The position numbers were made by a program, and so were the translations under genes. This document shows positions 33,547 through 41,234 of a stretch of 64,000 nt of DNA, one piece after another. Every line of letters starts with the position of its first letter. Position 1 is the first letter of the stretch. The stretch comes from Micromonospora rhizosphaerae (GTDB lineage: Bacteria > Actinomycetota > Actinomycetes > Mycobacteriales > Micromonosporaceae): assembly GCF_900091465.1 (NCBI RefSeq), contig NZ_FMHV01000002.1, positions 2,976,001-3,040,000 of the forward strand. The letters are read 5' to 3'. The notes below the pieces were generated by a model. It saw only the letters and a list, made by a program, of their open reading frames with translations. It was not told where the DNA came from and did not search any database.

Positions 33547-33991
33547 CCGGACGACTGGCGGGGAAGACCGCCCTGATCACCGGCTCGGACTCGGGCATCG
33601 GACAGGCCACCGCCATCGAGTTCGGCCGCGAGGGCGTGATGAACGACGCCGGGGTGGAGAGGTCGCCCGGGCCGGCGGCGCGGACTACGACGCCAGCAAG
33701 GGCGCGATGCTCGAGTTCGCCAAGAGCCTCGCCCTGGAGGTGGCGCCGATGCACATGAACGTCAACAACATCGGTCCCGGCATGGTGCTCACCCCGTTCA
33801 ACCAGCGGGCCATCGACGACCCGGCCTACCTGGCGGAGCAGGTGCAGAGCATCCCCTGGAAGCGGGCCGCGCAGCCGCAGGAGATCGCCAAGGTGGCCGT
33901 CTTCCTGGCCAGCGACGACGCCGACTACGTCACCGGGTCGACGTACTTCATCGACGGCGGCCTCATGCAGAACCAGGGGCAGGGCGCCTGA
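33543..33991 (+). pseudogene. Decayed SDR (glucose-1-dehydrogenase-like) gene with two internal deletions
   Basis: Three blocks of a short-chain dehydrogenase remain. Block 1: MTGRLAGKTALITGSDSGIGQATAIEFGREG, the NAD-binding start. Block 2: VMNDAGVE, the NNAG-like motif, joined directly to it although about 55 residues should lie between. Block 3, in another frame: EVARAGGADYDASKGAMLEF with the active-site YxxxK, continuing to the normal end IDGGLMQNQGQGA. About 70 residues including the catalytic serine are missing between blocks 2 and 3. Only about 449 nt of an expected ~850 remain, with a frameshift at the second junction. It overlaps the GH15 stop (ATGA), as an intact operon partner would. 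Confidence 0.88.
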
Positions 33992-34024
33992 GCCCCGGCC
34001 ACCACCGGCGGGCAGGATCGGGGG

Positions 34025-34525
34025 ATGCAGCTCGTGATCGCGGCCGACACCCACGTGCCGAAGCGGGCCCGGGATCTGCCCGTACCGCTCTGGGCGGCGA
34101 TCGACGCCGCCGACGTGGTGCTGCACGCGGGGGACTGGGTGGACGTCACCCTGCTGGACGCGGTGCAGGCGAGGGCCCGCCGGCTGGTCGCCGTGTACGG
34201 CAACAACGACGGACCGCCGCTGCGGGCCCGGTTGCCCGAGGTGGCCCGGGTGGAGCTGGACGGACTGCGGGTGGCGGTGGTGCACGAGACCGGTCCGCGT
34301 ACCCGCCGGGAGGAGCGGTGCGCGGCCCGCTTCCCCGACTGCGACCTGCTGGTCTTCGGGCACTCCCACATCCCGTGGGACAGCGTCGCCCCGAACGGAC
34401 TGCGGCTGCTCAACCCCGGTTCGCCCACCGACCGGCGGGCGCAGCCGTACGCGACCTACCTGACCGCGCGGGTGGCGGCGGGGCGGCTCGACGAGGTCGA
34501 GCTGCACCGCCTGCCGCCGCGCTGA
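34025..34525 (+). CDS. YfcE/MJ0936-type metallophosphoesterase
   Basis: 166 residues. Metal-binding motifs of the calcineurin-like superfamily appear in order: IAADTHVPKR (DxH, with the usual S/T), VLHAGDWVD (GD), VYGNNDG (GNxD), and LLVFGHSHIPWD (GHSH) followed by LLNPGSPTDRR. A cytoplasmic phosphodiesterase of unknown substrate. CAGGAT 6 nt before the ATG suggests a leaderless mRNA. Confidence 0.9.
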   Translation: MQLVIAADTHVPKRARDLPVPLWAAIDAADVVLHAGDWVDVTLLDAVQARARRLVAVYGNNDGPPLRARLPEVARVELDGLRVAVVHETGPRTRREERCAARFPDCDLLVFGHSHIPWDSVAPNGLRLLNPGSPTDRRAQPYATYLTARVAAGRLDEVELHRLPPR

Positions 34526-34526
34526 G

Positions 34527-34742
34527 TCACTGGCCGCGCCCGGTCTCCGCCTGGAGCTCGTCGATCCGCCGGGAGGCCTCCGCCTTGGTCAGGCCCTCCG
34601 GCACCTCCTCGCCGGCCTCCCGGGCCAGGGTGTGCAGGTACGACTCCTGGGCGGCGGTCGGTGGCTCCTCGCCGGTCACCCACTCGTCCGGGTCCTTGAT
34701 GGCGCCCTGCGGGTTGGCGTTGCGGTTGGTGCGGTCGGTCAT
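34527..34742 (-). CDS. DUF3072 domain protein
   Basis: 71 residues, hydrophilic. The core is IKDPDEWVTGEEPPTAAQESYLHTLAREAGEEVPEGLTKAEASRRIDELQ, the DUF3072 pattern, which in turn resembles a small SAP-like helical hairpin. Function unknown; often a stress-linked small protein. AGAGGTGA precedes the ATG. A SigB-type promoter lies 31 nt upstream. Confidence 0.9.
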   Translation of the reverse strand: MTDRTNRNANPQGAIKDPDEWVTGEEPPTAAQESYLHTLAREAGEEVPEGLTKAEASRRIDELQAETGRGQ

Positions 34743-34773
34743 GGTGATCACCTCTTCTCGAACACCTGTACCA

Positions 34774-34798
34774 GTACCCGGGTGCCCGCCGGTCATGC
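34774..34798 (-). promoter_or_regulatory. SigB-type promoter of the DUF3072 gene
   Basis: On the minus strand GCAT (34798-34795), 15-nt spacer, GGGTAC (34779-34774): an exact fit to GnnT-N14-16-GGGTAC/T, 31 nt upstream of the start codon. Confidence 0.55.
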
Positions 34799-34801
34799 CG
34801 G

Positions 34802-36097
34802 TCAGCCCCGGGCGCCGCCCAGGGCGGGTTCGTCCTCGCGCCGCCGCTCCGCCGGATCCTGGGTCCGCTCACCCGCCCGGTCGAGCAGCCGCATGACCGG
34901 GGTGGCGGCGATCCCGTGCACCACCACCGACACGATCACCACCAGGCCGACCGTGGCCCAGACCAGGTCCGCCTGCGGGAAGTCGATCGTGCTGGTCGCG
35001 TACGCCAGGTAGTAGAAGGAGCCGACGCCGCGGATGCCGAAGAGCGCGATCACCCAGTGCTCGGCCGGTCGACCCGGCGCCCCGCGCAGCGACAGCCAGC
35101 CGGACAGCGGCCGGATCACGAAGACCAGGGCCAGCCCGACCAGCGCCGCCGGCCAGGTCAGCGGGGCGAGCAGGCCACCGACCACCGCGCCGCCGAAGAG
35201 CAGCAGCAACAGCACGGTGAGCAGCCGCTCGATCTGCTCGGCGAAGTCGTGCAGCACCGAGTGGAACTCGTGGGTGCGTTCCGCCGCCCGGATCGCCCGC
35301 GCCGCGACGAAGACGGCCACGAAGCCGTACCCCCCGACCACCTCCACCAGTCCGTACGCCAGGAAGGTGGCGGCCAGCGCGAGGAAGCCCTCGGCGTGCC
35401 GGGCCAGCCGCAGGTCGCTGGGGGCCCGGAAGAAGAGCCTGCCGAGCAGCCAGCCGATGAGCAGCCCGCCGCCGACCCCGACCGCGAGCTTGTAGAGCAC
35501 GTCGACGGTGAACCAGCGCGCCATCCAGTCGGCCGGGGCCAGGCTGGTGGTGGCGATCGCGATGGCCGCGTAGACGAACGGAAAGGCCAGCCCGTCGTTC
35601 AGCCCGGCCTCAGAGGTGAGCGCGAAGCGGACCTCGTCCTCGGAATCCTCCACGTCCGTCGGCTCGCCCACCTGCACGTCGGAGGCGAGCACCGGGTCGG
35701 TGGGGGCGAGCGCGGCGCCCAGCAGCGCCGCCGCCGCCGGCACCAGCCCGGCCCACCACCAGCCCAGCAGCGTCACCGCCGCGATGCAGAGCGGCATCGC
35801 GATCGCCAGCAGCCGCCACGTCGACGACCAGCGGGCCCAGCTCAGCGGTCGGTCGATCTTGAGCCCGGCGCCCATCAGCGCCACAGTCACACCGACCTCG
35901 GTGAGATGGGTGGTGACCTCCGGCCAGGCGAGCGGGTCCGGCGTGGGCAGTCCGGTGGGCAGCAGGAAGACCAGCATGCCGAGCCCGAGGAAGGCGATCG
36001 GCATGGAGAGCGGCCGGCGCTCCAGCACCCGCGGCAGGATCCCTGCCAGCAGCGCGCCGACCCCCACCAGCGCGAACGCAACATCCACCGGTTCCAC
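34802..36097 (-). CDS. Cation:proton antiporter
   Basis: 431 residues with about 12-13 membrane helices. The ion-site motifs GAALAPTDPVLASDVQVG and ALTSEAGLNDGLAFPFVY are present. These place it in the Na+/H+ exchanger superfamily (CPA1-like). The start is GTG at 36097 (VEPVDVAFAL) after GGGTGGTGCC. It is distinct from the antiporter at 10889 and lacks that one's long cytoplasmic tail. Confidence 0.9.
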   Translation of the reverse strand: MEPVDVAFALVGVGALLAGILPRVLERRPLSMPIAFLGLGMLVFLLPTGLPTPDPLAWPEVTTHLTEVGVTVALMGAGLKIDRPLSWARWSSTWRLLAIAMPLCIAAVTLLGWWWAGLVPAAAALLGAALAPTDPVLASDVQVGEPTDVEDSEDEVRFALTSEAGLNDGLAFPFVYAAIAIATTSLAPADWMARWFTVDVLYKLAVGVGGGLLIGWLLGRLFFRAPSDLRLARHAEGFLALAATFLAYGLVEVVGGYGFVAVFVAARAIRAAERTHEFHSVLHDFAEQIERLLTVLLLLLFGGAVVGGLLAPLTWPAALVGLALVFVIRPLSGWLSLRGAPGRPAEHWVIALFGIRGVGSFYYLAYATSTIDFPQADLVWATVGLVVIVSVVVHGIAATPVMRLLDRAGERTQDPAERRREDEPALGGARG

Positions 36098-36237
36098 GGC
36101 ACCACCCTTCCCGCCGCCCGGGGTGCGGCCAGGTGGTCAGCAGTGCCCCGTCCCGGAGTCGGGTATGCCTGGCTGTCCGGCTTGTCCCCGTGGGGCCGGT
36201 CACTCCGGCGGGCCGCCACCGGGGCGAGGTGGTGTGG

Positions 36238-36915
36238 TCAGGTCAGGGCGGCGATGGCGCTGTCGGCGAGGCCGTCCAGCAGGGCGGCCGGATCCTCGTA
36301 GACCGCGACCGCCCCGGCGCCCGCCAGCTCGCCGCGACTGGTGCCGCCGCAGGTCAGCCCGATGCACGGGATGTCGAGCTTGCCCGCCGCAACGACGTCC
36401 CAGACCGAGTCGCCCACGAACACCACCCGGTCCGGCGGGAGCCCGGACTGGTCCAGCGCGGCGACCACGATGTCCGGCGCCGGCTTGCTCTCCTTCGCGT
36501 CCGCCGAGGAGGTGACCGTGTCGATGACGTCGTCGGCGTCGAGGGCGGAGCGCAGAGCCGCCACCTCGTGCTCCGACGCGGAGGTGGCGAGCACCACCCG
36601 CAGCCCACGTCCGGCGCAGGCGCGGAGCAGCTCGGTGGCCCGGGGCAGGGGCACGAGCCGGTCCCAGTACTCGGCGTAGCGGGTATCGTGCGCGTCCCGC
36701 AGCTTGCCGTCGCCGCCCCGTTCCCGTTCCGGGCCGAGCAGGTGGTCGAGGAGCTTGTCGGAGCCCATCCCGATCGACCGGTGGATCCGGGCCATCGGCA
36801 CCCGGTGGTCGGCCTGGCGCAGCGCCTCCCACCAGCTCACGGTGTGCAGATAGGTGGTGTCGACCAGGGTGCCGTCCACGTCGAAGAGGACGCCGCGGCG
36901 GTTGTCGGTAGGCAT
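36238..36915 (-). CDS. HAD-superfamily phosphatase (phosphoglycolate phosphatase-like)
   Basis: 225 residues. VLFDVDGTLVDTTYLHTVSWWEAL (motif I, DxDGT), VVLATSASEHEV (motif II, Ser), KESKPAPDIV (motif III, Lys) and VFVGDSVWDVVAA (motif IV, GDxxxD) are all present with an alpha-helical cap between. Substrate not predictable. A TAGAAC hexamer lies 7 nt before the ATG at 36915, suggesting a leaderless transcript. Confidence 0.9.
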   Translation of the reverse strand: MPTDNRRGVLFDVDGTLVDTTYLHTVSWWEALRQADHRVPMARIHRSIGMGSDKLLDHLLGPERERGGDGKLRDAHDTRYAEYWDRLVPLPRATELLRACAGRGLRVVLATSASEHEVAALRSALDADDVIDTVTSSADAKESKPAPDIVVAALDQSGLPPDRVVFVGDSVWDVVAAGKLDIPCIGLTCGGTSRGELAGAGAVAVYEDPAALLDGLADSAIAALT

Positions 36916-36956
36916 GGGTCCCGTTCTACCCATCCGGGCCCGCACCGACGCGTGAC

Positions 36957-39092
36957 TCACTCGGCGGGAATCAGGATCTCGAACCAGACGGTCGAGCCGC
37001 GCACGGTCGGGTCGGTGCCCCAGGCGTCGCTGAGCTCCTCGATCAGCCCCAGACCCCGACCCCGGCTGCTCAGCGTGTCGGTCTGCGCCCGGGTCACCGT
37101 ACCCCGGGTGCCCGAGTCGGCCACCGAGACCAGCAACCGCTCCGCGCTGAGGTCGATCTCCACTCGGGCGGCGGTGCCGGCGTGCAGCAGGGCGTTGGTG
37201 GTCAGTTCGCTGGTGCAGAGCACGGCGGCGCCGACCACGGCCTCGGCCACCCGCCAGTCGGTGAGCTGGGCGGTCATCCAGTGCCGCACCCGGCTCGGCG
37301 CGGTCGGCTCGGCCGGGACCTCCATGCTGGCCGACCGGCTCGGCCGGACCGCGTGCTCCACGGCGAGGACCGCGACATCGTCTTCGGTGGCGCCCGGCAC
37401 GGCGCCGGTGGCCACCGCGCAGAGCGCGCGGGGGTCGCCGCTGCTCGCGGCGGTCACCGCGATGCTCAGCCCGTCGAGCCCGGCGGTGAGGTCCTGCCAG
37501 CGTCGCTCGACCACGCCGTCACTGAAGAGCAGCAGGGTGTCGCCGGGGCGGAACGGCACGGTGGCCGTACGCGGGCGGCAGCCGAGGCCCAGCGGGGCGC
37601 CGGCCGGCAGCTCGACGTACTCGGCCGCGGGCTCACCGTCCTCGGGGCAGCGCCGGATCAGCGGCGCGGGATGGCCGGCGCTGGCCAGGGTGATCCGCTC
37701 CCGGTGGACGTCGATGACGCCGAACACCACCGTCACGAAGAGCTCGTGCGTCCCGCCCTCGGTGCCGAGGCTGGCCACCAGCCGGTCCAGTCCGGCGAGC
37801 ACCGCGTCCGGGCGGGGGTCGGTGAGTGCCAGCGCCCGCAGCGCGGCCCGGACCTGCCCCATCCGGGCGGCGGCCTGGACGTCGTGACCGGCCACGTCGC
37901 CGAGGACGACGCCCAGCGCGCCGGTGGGCAGCACGAAGGCGTCGTAGAAGTCGCCTCCGGCGGCGTTGCCGTCGACGCCCGGGGCGTACCGGGCGGCGAT
38001 CCGCAGCCGGGGCAGGTCGGGCAGCTGCTCCGGGAGCATGCTGCGTTGCAGCAGCTGGGCGGTGCCGTGCTGGGTCTCGAACCGGCGGGCCCGCTCGGCG
38101 GCCTGACCGACCAGCTCGGCCGCGGCGGCGAGGAGTGCCCGCTCGGCGGCGGGCCAGGTGTGCGGGATCTGGTAGCCGACCTCCAGCCCGCCCCGGATCA
38201 CCGAGGAGCGCAGCGGCAGCGCGGCCAGCGCGCGGATCTTCTGGTCGTGCCGGTCCACCGCGGTATCCCGCAGCGGCTGGCCGTCGCTGGCGTAGCAGGG
38301 CACTCCGCTGCGGGCGGTCACCACGACCGGGGCGGGGGACTCCGCCGGTGCCCGCCGCCACAGCGGCGGCAGCCGCTCGTCGGCCTCGTCGAGCAGCTCG
38401 CCGCGGATCCGCCGGACCATCCGCCAGTTGCCGCCCTCGTCGATGGCGAACGACACCCGGTCGGCGTCGAACGAGTTGATCGCGTACTGCAGGGTCACCC
38501 GCGCGACGTCGTCCAGGGTGAGGGTGCCGGAGAGGGCCGCGGCGAAATCACTCAGGCTCTGCAGCTGCTGGGTGAGCTGGGTGGTCTGGGCGGCGACGGT
38601 GAGCACGCCGATGATCCGGCCGGTGCTGTCCCGCACCGGGGAGTGACCCCGGGTGAACACCGCGGGCTCCGCGGTGCCGCCCAGGTGCTGCTCGACCGGA
38701 AGCACGGCTTCCCGCTCGAGGAAGGACTCACCCCGGTACGCGCGCTCGATCACGTCACCGATGCCGGGGTCGGGCCAGATGTCGGCGAACACCTCCGCGG
38801 CCGGCCGCCCGAGCGCCTCCGGGTGCCGCGGGCCGATAAGTTCCGCGTACCCGTCGTTGTAGAGCAGCACGAGGTCGTCGCCGTAGAGCAGGGCCATCGG
38901 CACCGGCGAGGCGAGGATCAGGTCGGCCACGGCGCGGACTGCCGGGTTCCACCGCTCGGGCGCGCCGAGCGGAGTGCTGGCCCACGGGTGGGCGAGCACG
39001 GCGGCGCCGCCGGAGTGCGTGGTGCCCGATTCCGCACGCGCTCCCGGGACGGGAGCTGATGGCGTGGGGACTCGCCCGACCGTGCCTGGCAT
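36957..39092 (-). CDS. SpoIIE-type PP2C phosphatase with PAS, GAF and ATPase domains
   Basis: 711 residues. Domain order: low-complexity start, PAS-like domain (about 45-175: PMALLYGDDLVLLYNDGYAELIG), GAF domain (about 190-345), SpoIIE/PP2C domain (about 370-575: GGDFYDAF, VLGDVAGHDVQAAARM, SAGHPAPLI, LLLFSDGVVE) and a C-terminal HATPase_c domain of anti-sigma kinase type (LCTSELTTNALLHAG, RGRGLGLIEELSDAWG). Such proteins set partner-switching networks that free stress sigma factors. No transmembrane helix. It could act on regulators of a sigma factor like the one at 24276; this is inference. Confidence 0.92.
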   Translation of the reverse strand: MPGTVGRVPTPSAPVPGARAESGTTHSGGAAVLAHPWASTPLGAPERWNPAVRAVADLILASPVPMALLYGDDLVLLYNDGYAELIGPRHPEALGRPAAEVFADIWPDPGIGDVIERAYRGESFLEREAVLPVEQHLGGTAEPAVFTRGHSPVRDSTGRIIGVLTVAAQTTQLTQQLQSLSDFAAALSGTLTLDDVARVTLQYAINSFDADRVSFAIDEGGNWRMVRRIRGELLDEADERLPPLWRRAPAESPAPVVVTARSGVPCYASDGQPLRDTAVDRHDQKIRALAALPLRSSVIRGGLEVGYQIPHTWPAAERALLAAAAELVGQAAERARRFETQHGTAQLLQRSMLPEQLPDLPRLRIAARYAPGVDGNAAGGDFYDAFVLPTGALGVVLGDVAGHDVQAAARMGQVRAALRALALTDPRPDAVLAGLDRLVASLGTEGGTHELFVTVVFGVIDVHRERITLASAGHPAPLIRRCPEDGEPAAEYVELPAGAPLGLGCRPRTATVPFRPGDTLLLFSDGVVERRWQDLTAGLDGLSIAVTAASSGDPRALCAVATGAVPGATEDDVAVLAVEHAVRPSRSASMEVPAEPTAPSRVRHWMTAQLTDWRVAEAVVGAAVLCTSELTTNALLHAGTAARVEIDLSAERLLVSVADSGTRGTVTRAQTDTLSSRGRGLGLIEELSDAWGTDPTVRGSTVWFEILIPAE

Positions 39093-39234
39093 GACCGCAG
39101 CGTAGCCCGAGCCGCCGGGTGGACGTTCCGATCATGCGCGGAGGAGGCCGGCAGACTCGGGTCCGGGCCGATCGATCGGGCCGGTCCAGGGCCGGTTCAG
39201 TAGGACATGTCGGAAAATTCGCGGTGTCGGCGCG

Positions 39235-39259
39235 GCGTGCCCTTGGGACGACCGGGTAT
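39235..39259 (+). promoter_or_regulatory. SigB-type promoter of the conserved-TM-helix gene
   Basis: GCGT (39235-39238), 15-nt spacer, GGGTAT (39254-39259), an exact fit to GnnT-N14-16-GGGTAC/T, 35 nt upstream of the ATG at 39295. Confidence 0.5.
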
Positions 39260-39294
39260 GCGGGGTCGCCAGTTCACGCGACAGGAGGGACATC

Positions 39295-40134
39295 ATGCCG
39301 AAAACCCTCGCGGTCGGGCAGGCCGATATCGGCACCGCCCTGACCGATATGTGGAGGTCCGTGTTGCTCTTCATCCCGAGGGCCATCGCGTTCATCGCGA
39401 TCCTGGTGGTCGGTTGGCTTATCGCCCGAGCCGTCCTGAAGATCGTGGACAAGGTGCTGGAACGGGTGAACTTCGATCGGGCGGTCGAACGGGGCGGCAT
39501 CAAGCGTGCGCTCGAACGCACCAAGTACGACGCCAGCGACATCCTGGCCAAGTTGGCCTACTACGCGGTGCTGCTGTTCACCCTGCAGTTCGCCTTCGGC
39601 GTCTGGGGGCCGAATGCGATCAGCGACCTGATCCGGGGCGTCGTCGCCTGGCTGCCGCGGGCCTTCGTGGCGATCGTCATCGTGGTGGTCGCGGCCGCCA
39701 TCGCGAACGCGGTGCGGGACCTGGTCACCGGCGCGCTGGGCGGGCTCTCGTACGGCAGGATTCTCGGCGACCTGACCGCGGTCTTCATCCTGGCGCTCGG
39801 CGTGATCGCGGCGCTGAACCAGGTGGGCATCGCCACGACGGTGACCACGCCGGTGCTGATCGCGGTGCTCGCCACCGTGGCCGGCATCCTGATCGTCGGC
39901 CTCGGTGGTGGCCTGGTGCGGCCGATGCAGGACCGTTGGGACCGCTGGCTGGACCGGATGGCCGAGGAGTCCCGGGCGATCCAGGAGCAGCGTCAGGCGC
40001 GGGGCGCCGGGCGCAGCGACTACGAGCGGCAGATGGCCGACCGGAGGGCCGCCGCCGAGCGTGCCCAGGCGATGTCCGGCGCGCGGGGCGGGCAGGGCGA
40101 GGAGACCCAGCAGTTCCCCCGTCCGGGCGGCTGA
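39295..40134 (+). CDS. Conserved-TM-helix (MscS-like) membrane protein
   Basis: 279 residues with about five hydrophobic segments: IPRAIAFIAILVVGWLIARAVLKIV, YYAVLLFTLQFAFGVWG, LPRAFVAIVIVVVAAAIANAVRDLV, LTAVFILALGVIAALNQVGIA and VLIAVLATVAGILIVGLGGGLV. The repeated WLIARAV / AIANAV helices with the intervening VNFDRAVERGG segment match the 'conserved TM helix' repeat of small mechanosensitive-channel relatives; the MscS beta-domain is absent. The C-terminal 60 residues are charged and coiled. ACAGGAGGGA precedes the ATG. Likely osmotic or envelope-stress function, by family. Confidence 0.82.
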   Translation: MPKTLAVGQADIGTALTDMWRSVLLFIPRAIAFIAILVVGWLIARAVLKIVDKVLERVNFDRAVERGGIKRALERTKYDASDILAKLAYYAVLLFTLQFAFGVWGPNAISDLIRGVVAWLPRAFVAIVIVVVAAAIANAVRDLVTGALGGLSYGRILGDLTAVFILALGVIAALNQVGIATTVTTPVLIAVLATVAGILIVGLGGGLVRPMQDRWDRWLDRMAEESRAIQEQRQARGAGRSDYERQMADRRAAAERAQAMSGARGGQGEETQQFPRPGG

Positions 40135-40151
40135 GTCGACCGGTGCCAGGG

Positions 40152-40186
40152 GGAGGGTGTCCGTGGGCTGATCGCGGGCACCCTCC
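40152..40186. terminator. Hairpin between convergent genes
   Basis: GGAGGGTG (40152-40159) pairs with CACCCTCC (40179-40186) around a 19-nt loop, 18 nt after the stop of the channel-like gene and just ahead of the stop of the DUF6401-like gene on the other strand. Confidence 0.6.
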
Positions 40187-40192
40187 GTCCGG

Positions 40193-40555
40193 TCAGGCGA
40201 GGTGCCGCGGGTCCAGCGAGCGGGCCAGGGCGCAGACCGCCAGCAGGCGAGTGTGCAGCCAGTCCGGCTCGGACCAGTCGGCCGGGCCGGCCGGGGGCTG
40301 CCAGCCGTGCTCCAGGGCCGCGGCGCGGACCCCCTCGGCGTACCCGGCGAGCGTCGCCACGGTCAGCGGCCGGCGGTCGCCGTCGAGGCTGTCCCGGACC
40401 GCGGCCGCGTGCTGGTCGACCATCGCGAGCAGCCCGGGTCGGGCGGCTGCCGCGGCCAGCCCCGCGGTGCCGACGGAGGCGGTGAGCACGGCGAGGGTGG
40501 ACCGCGCGGCGCCCGCGGCGGAGCGGGTCGCGGCCCGGTTGTACGGCACACGCAT
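40193..40555 (-). CDS. DUF6401-like small protein
   Basis: 120 residues. TLAVLTASVGTAGLAAAAARPGLLAMVDQHAAAVRDSL and PLTVATLAGYAEGVRAAALEHGW, W-SEPDWLHTRLLAVCALA resemble DUF6401-family proteins of Micromonosporaceae, sometimes labelled as natural-product related; this is a visual match. Start ATG at 40555 has a TAGCCT box 8 nt upstream (leaderless type). Function unknown. Confidence 0.7.
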   Translation of the reverse strand: MRVPYNRAATRSAAGAARSTLAVLTASVGTAGLAAAAARPGLLAMVDQHAAAVRDSLDGDRRPLTVATLAGYAEGVRAAALEHGWQPPAGPADWSEPDWLHTRLLAVCALARSLDPRHLA

Positions 40556-40636
40556 GGGCACCGAGGCTAACGAAGCTTTGACCAGGTACACCTCCGCCGA
40601 TCGGCTGATTGACGGGTCGTCCGTGCGGTGGCCGAT

Positions 40637-40670
40637 CCCGCCGGGGATTGACTCCCGCCGGGGATTGACT
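40637..40670. repeat. 17-bp perfect tandem duplication in a promoter region
   Basis: CCCGCCGGGGATTGACT occurs twice head to tail (40637-40653 and 40654-40670), each containing TTGACT, a -35-like word on the plus strand. A third partial unit (CCGCCGG) follows. It lies between the divergent DUF6401-like gene and the degraded ORF at 40735. Confidence 0.7.
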
Positions 40671-40734
40671 CCGCCGGCGCAGGGCAGAACGGAAACCGTG
40701 CGAACGGGCGCAGCGGCGACTGTGGAGGGACGGA

Positions 40735-40854
40735 ATGGGGCAGCACTCGGACGGACCCGACGAGCGGCACCGGCGCCCGGCCGGGGTGAGCGACGACACG
40801 GTGGCCGCGCTGGGCAGCCACGGGCGGCCGGGGCACGAGGCGCGCCCCGGCGCC
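40735..40854 (+). pseudogene. Probable remnant of a small gene with an internal in-frame deletion
   Basis: An ATG at 40735 follows GGAGGGACGGA. The peptide begins as a charged lead-in and GVSDDTVAALG, then runs straight into SHGRPGHEARPGAEG. I recall an actinobacterial family of about 150 residues that starts with V-S-D-x-T-V-x-A-L-G followed by a long helical region and ends in R-R-x-H-G-x-P-G-H-x-A-x-P; here start and end are fused with about 110 residues gone. The frame then continues antisense to the next gene up to 41040, which is not coding-like. Family recall is from memory only. Confidence 0.4.
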
Positions 40855-40859
40855 GAGGG

Positions 40860-41072
40860 CTACTCGGAGGAGCGCGCGTCGGCGGGCCGGCGACGCATGG
40901 CGTCGTCGGCGATGATCACTGTGGCCACCATCAGCGCGACGCAGAGGCTGAACAGCCAGGAATCGTCGGAGACGAGTTTCGCGGCGACGGGCGCCTGGAC
41001 GGCGGCGAGCAGGAAGCCCAGCCAAGCCAGGCGACGCTGACGTGGGGTGAGGAAGCCGGAGCCCTGTTGCAT
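40860..41072 (-). CDS. 70-residue two-helix membrane protein
   Basis: MQQGSGFLTPRQRRLAWLG leads into two hydrophobic segments (WLGFLLAAVQAPVAAKLV and WLFSLCVALMVATVIIA) and a basic tail (DDAMRRRPADARSSE). The composition is that of a real small membrane protein. The frame stays open far upstream antisense to the MFS gene, which is a shadow. No strong ribosome site at the ATG at 41072, so the start is uncertain. No family recognised. Confidence 0.55.
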   Translation of the reverse strand: MQQGSGFLTPRQRRLAWLGFLLAAVQAPVAAKLVSDDSWLFSLCVALMVATVIIADDAMRRRPADARSSE

Positions 41073-41234
41073 CCCGAAAGTCTTGCGCGGCACCCCGGCA
41101 TTGCCGTCACCCGTTCGGCCGATTCTGGATGAGCTGTCCGTTTTCTCGGCCGTCCGGACCCCAGTTTTTGTCGTTTCAGAGGAGTCATCCGCCGGCGTCG
41201 GCCGTCCGCATCGGGTAAGGCAGGATGGTCGATC

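Noticed and set aside
36098..36237. GGGTAT word near 36159 as a SigB-type -10
   Set aside because: It lies on the wrong strand for both flanking minus-strand genes and has no suitable -35 partner serving a gene.
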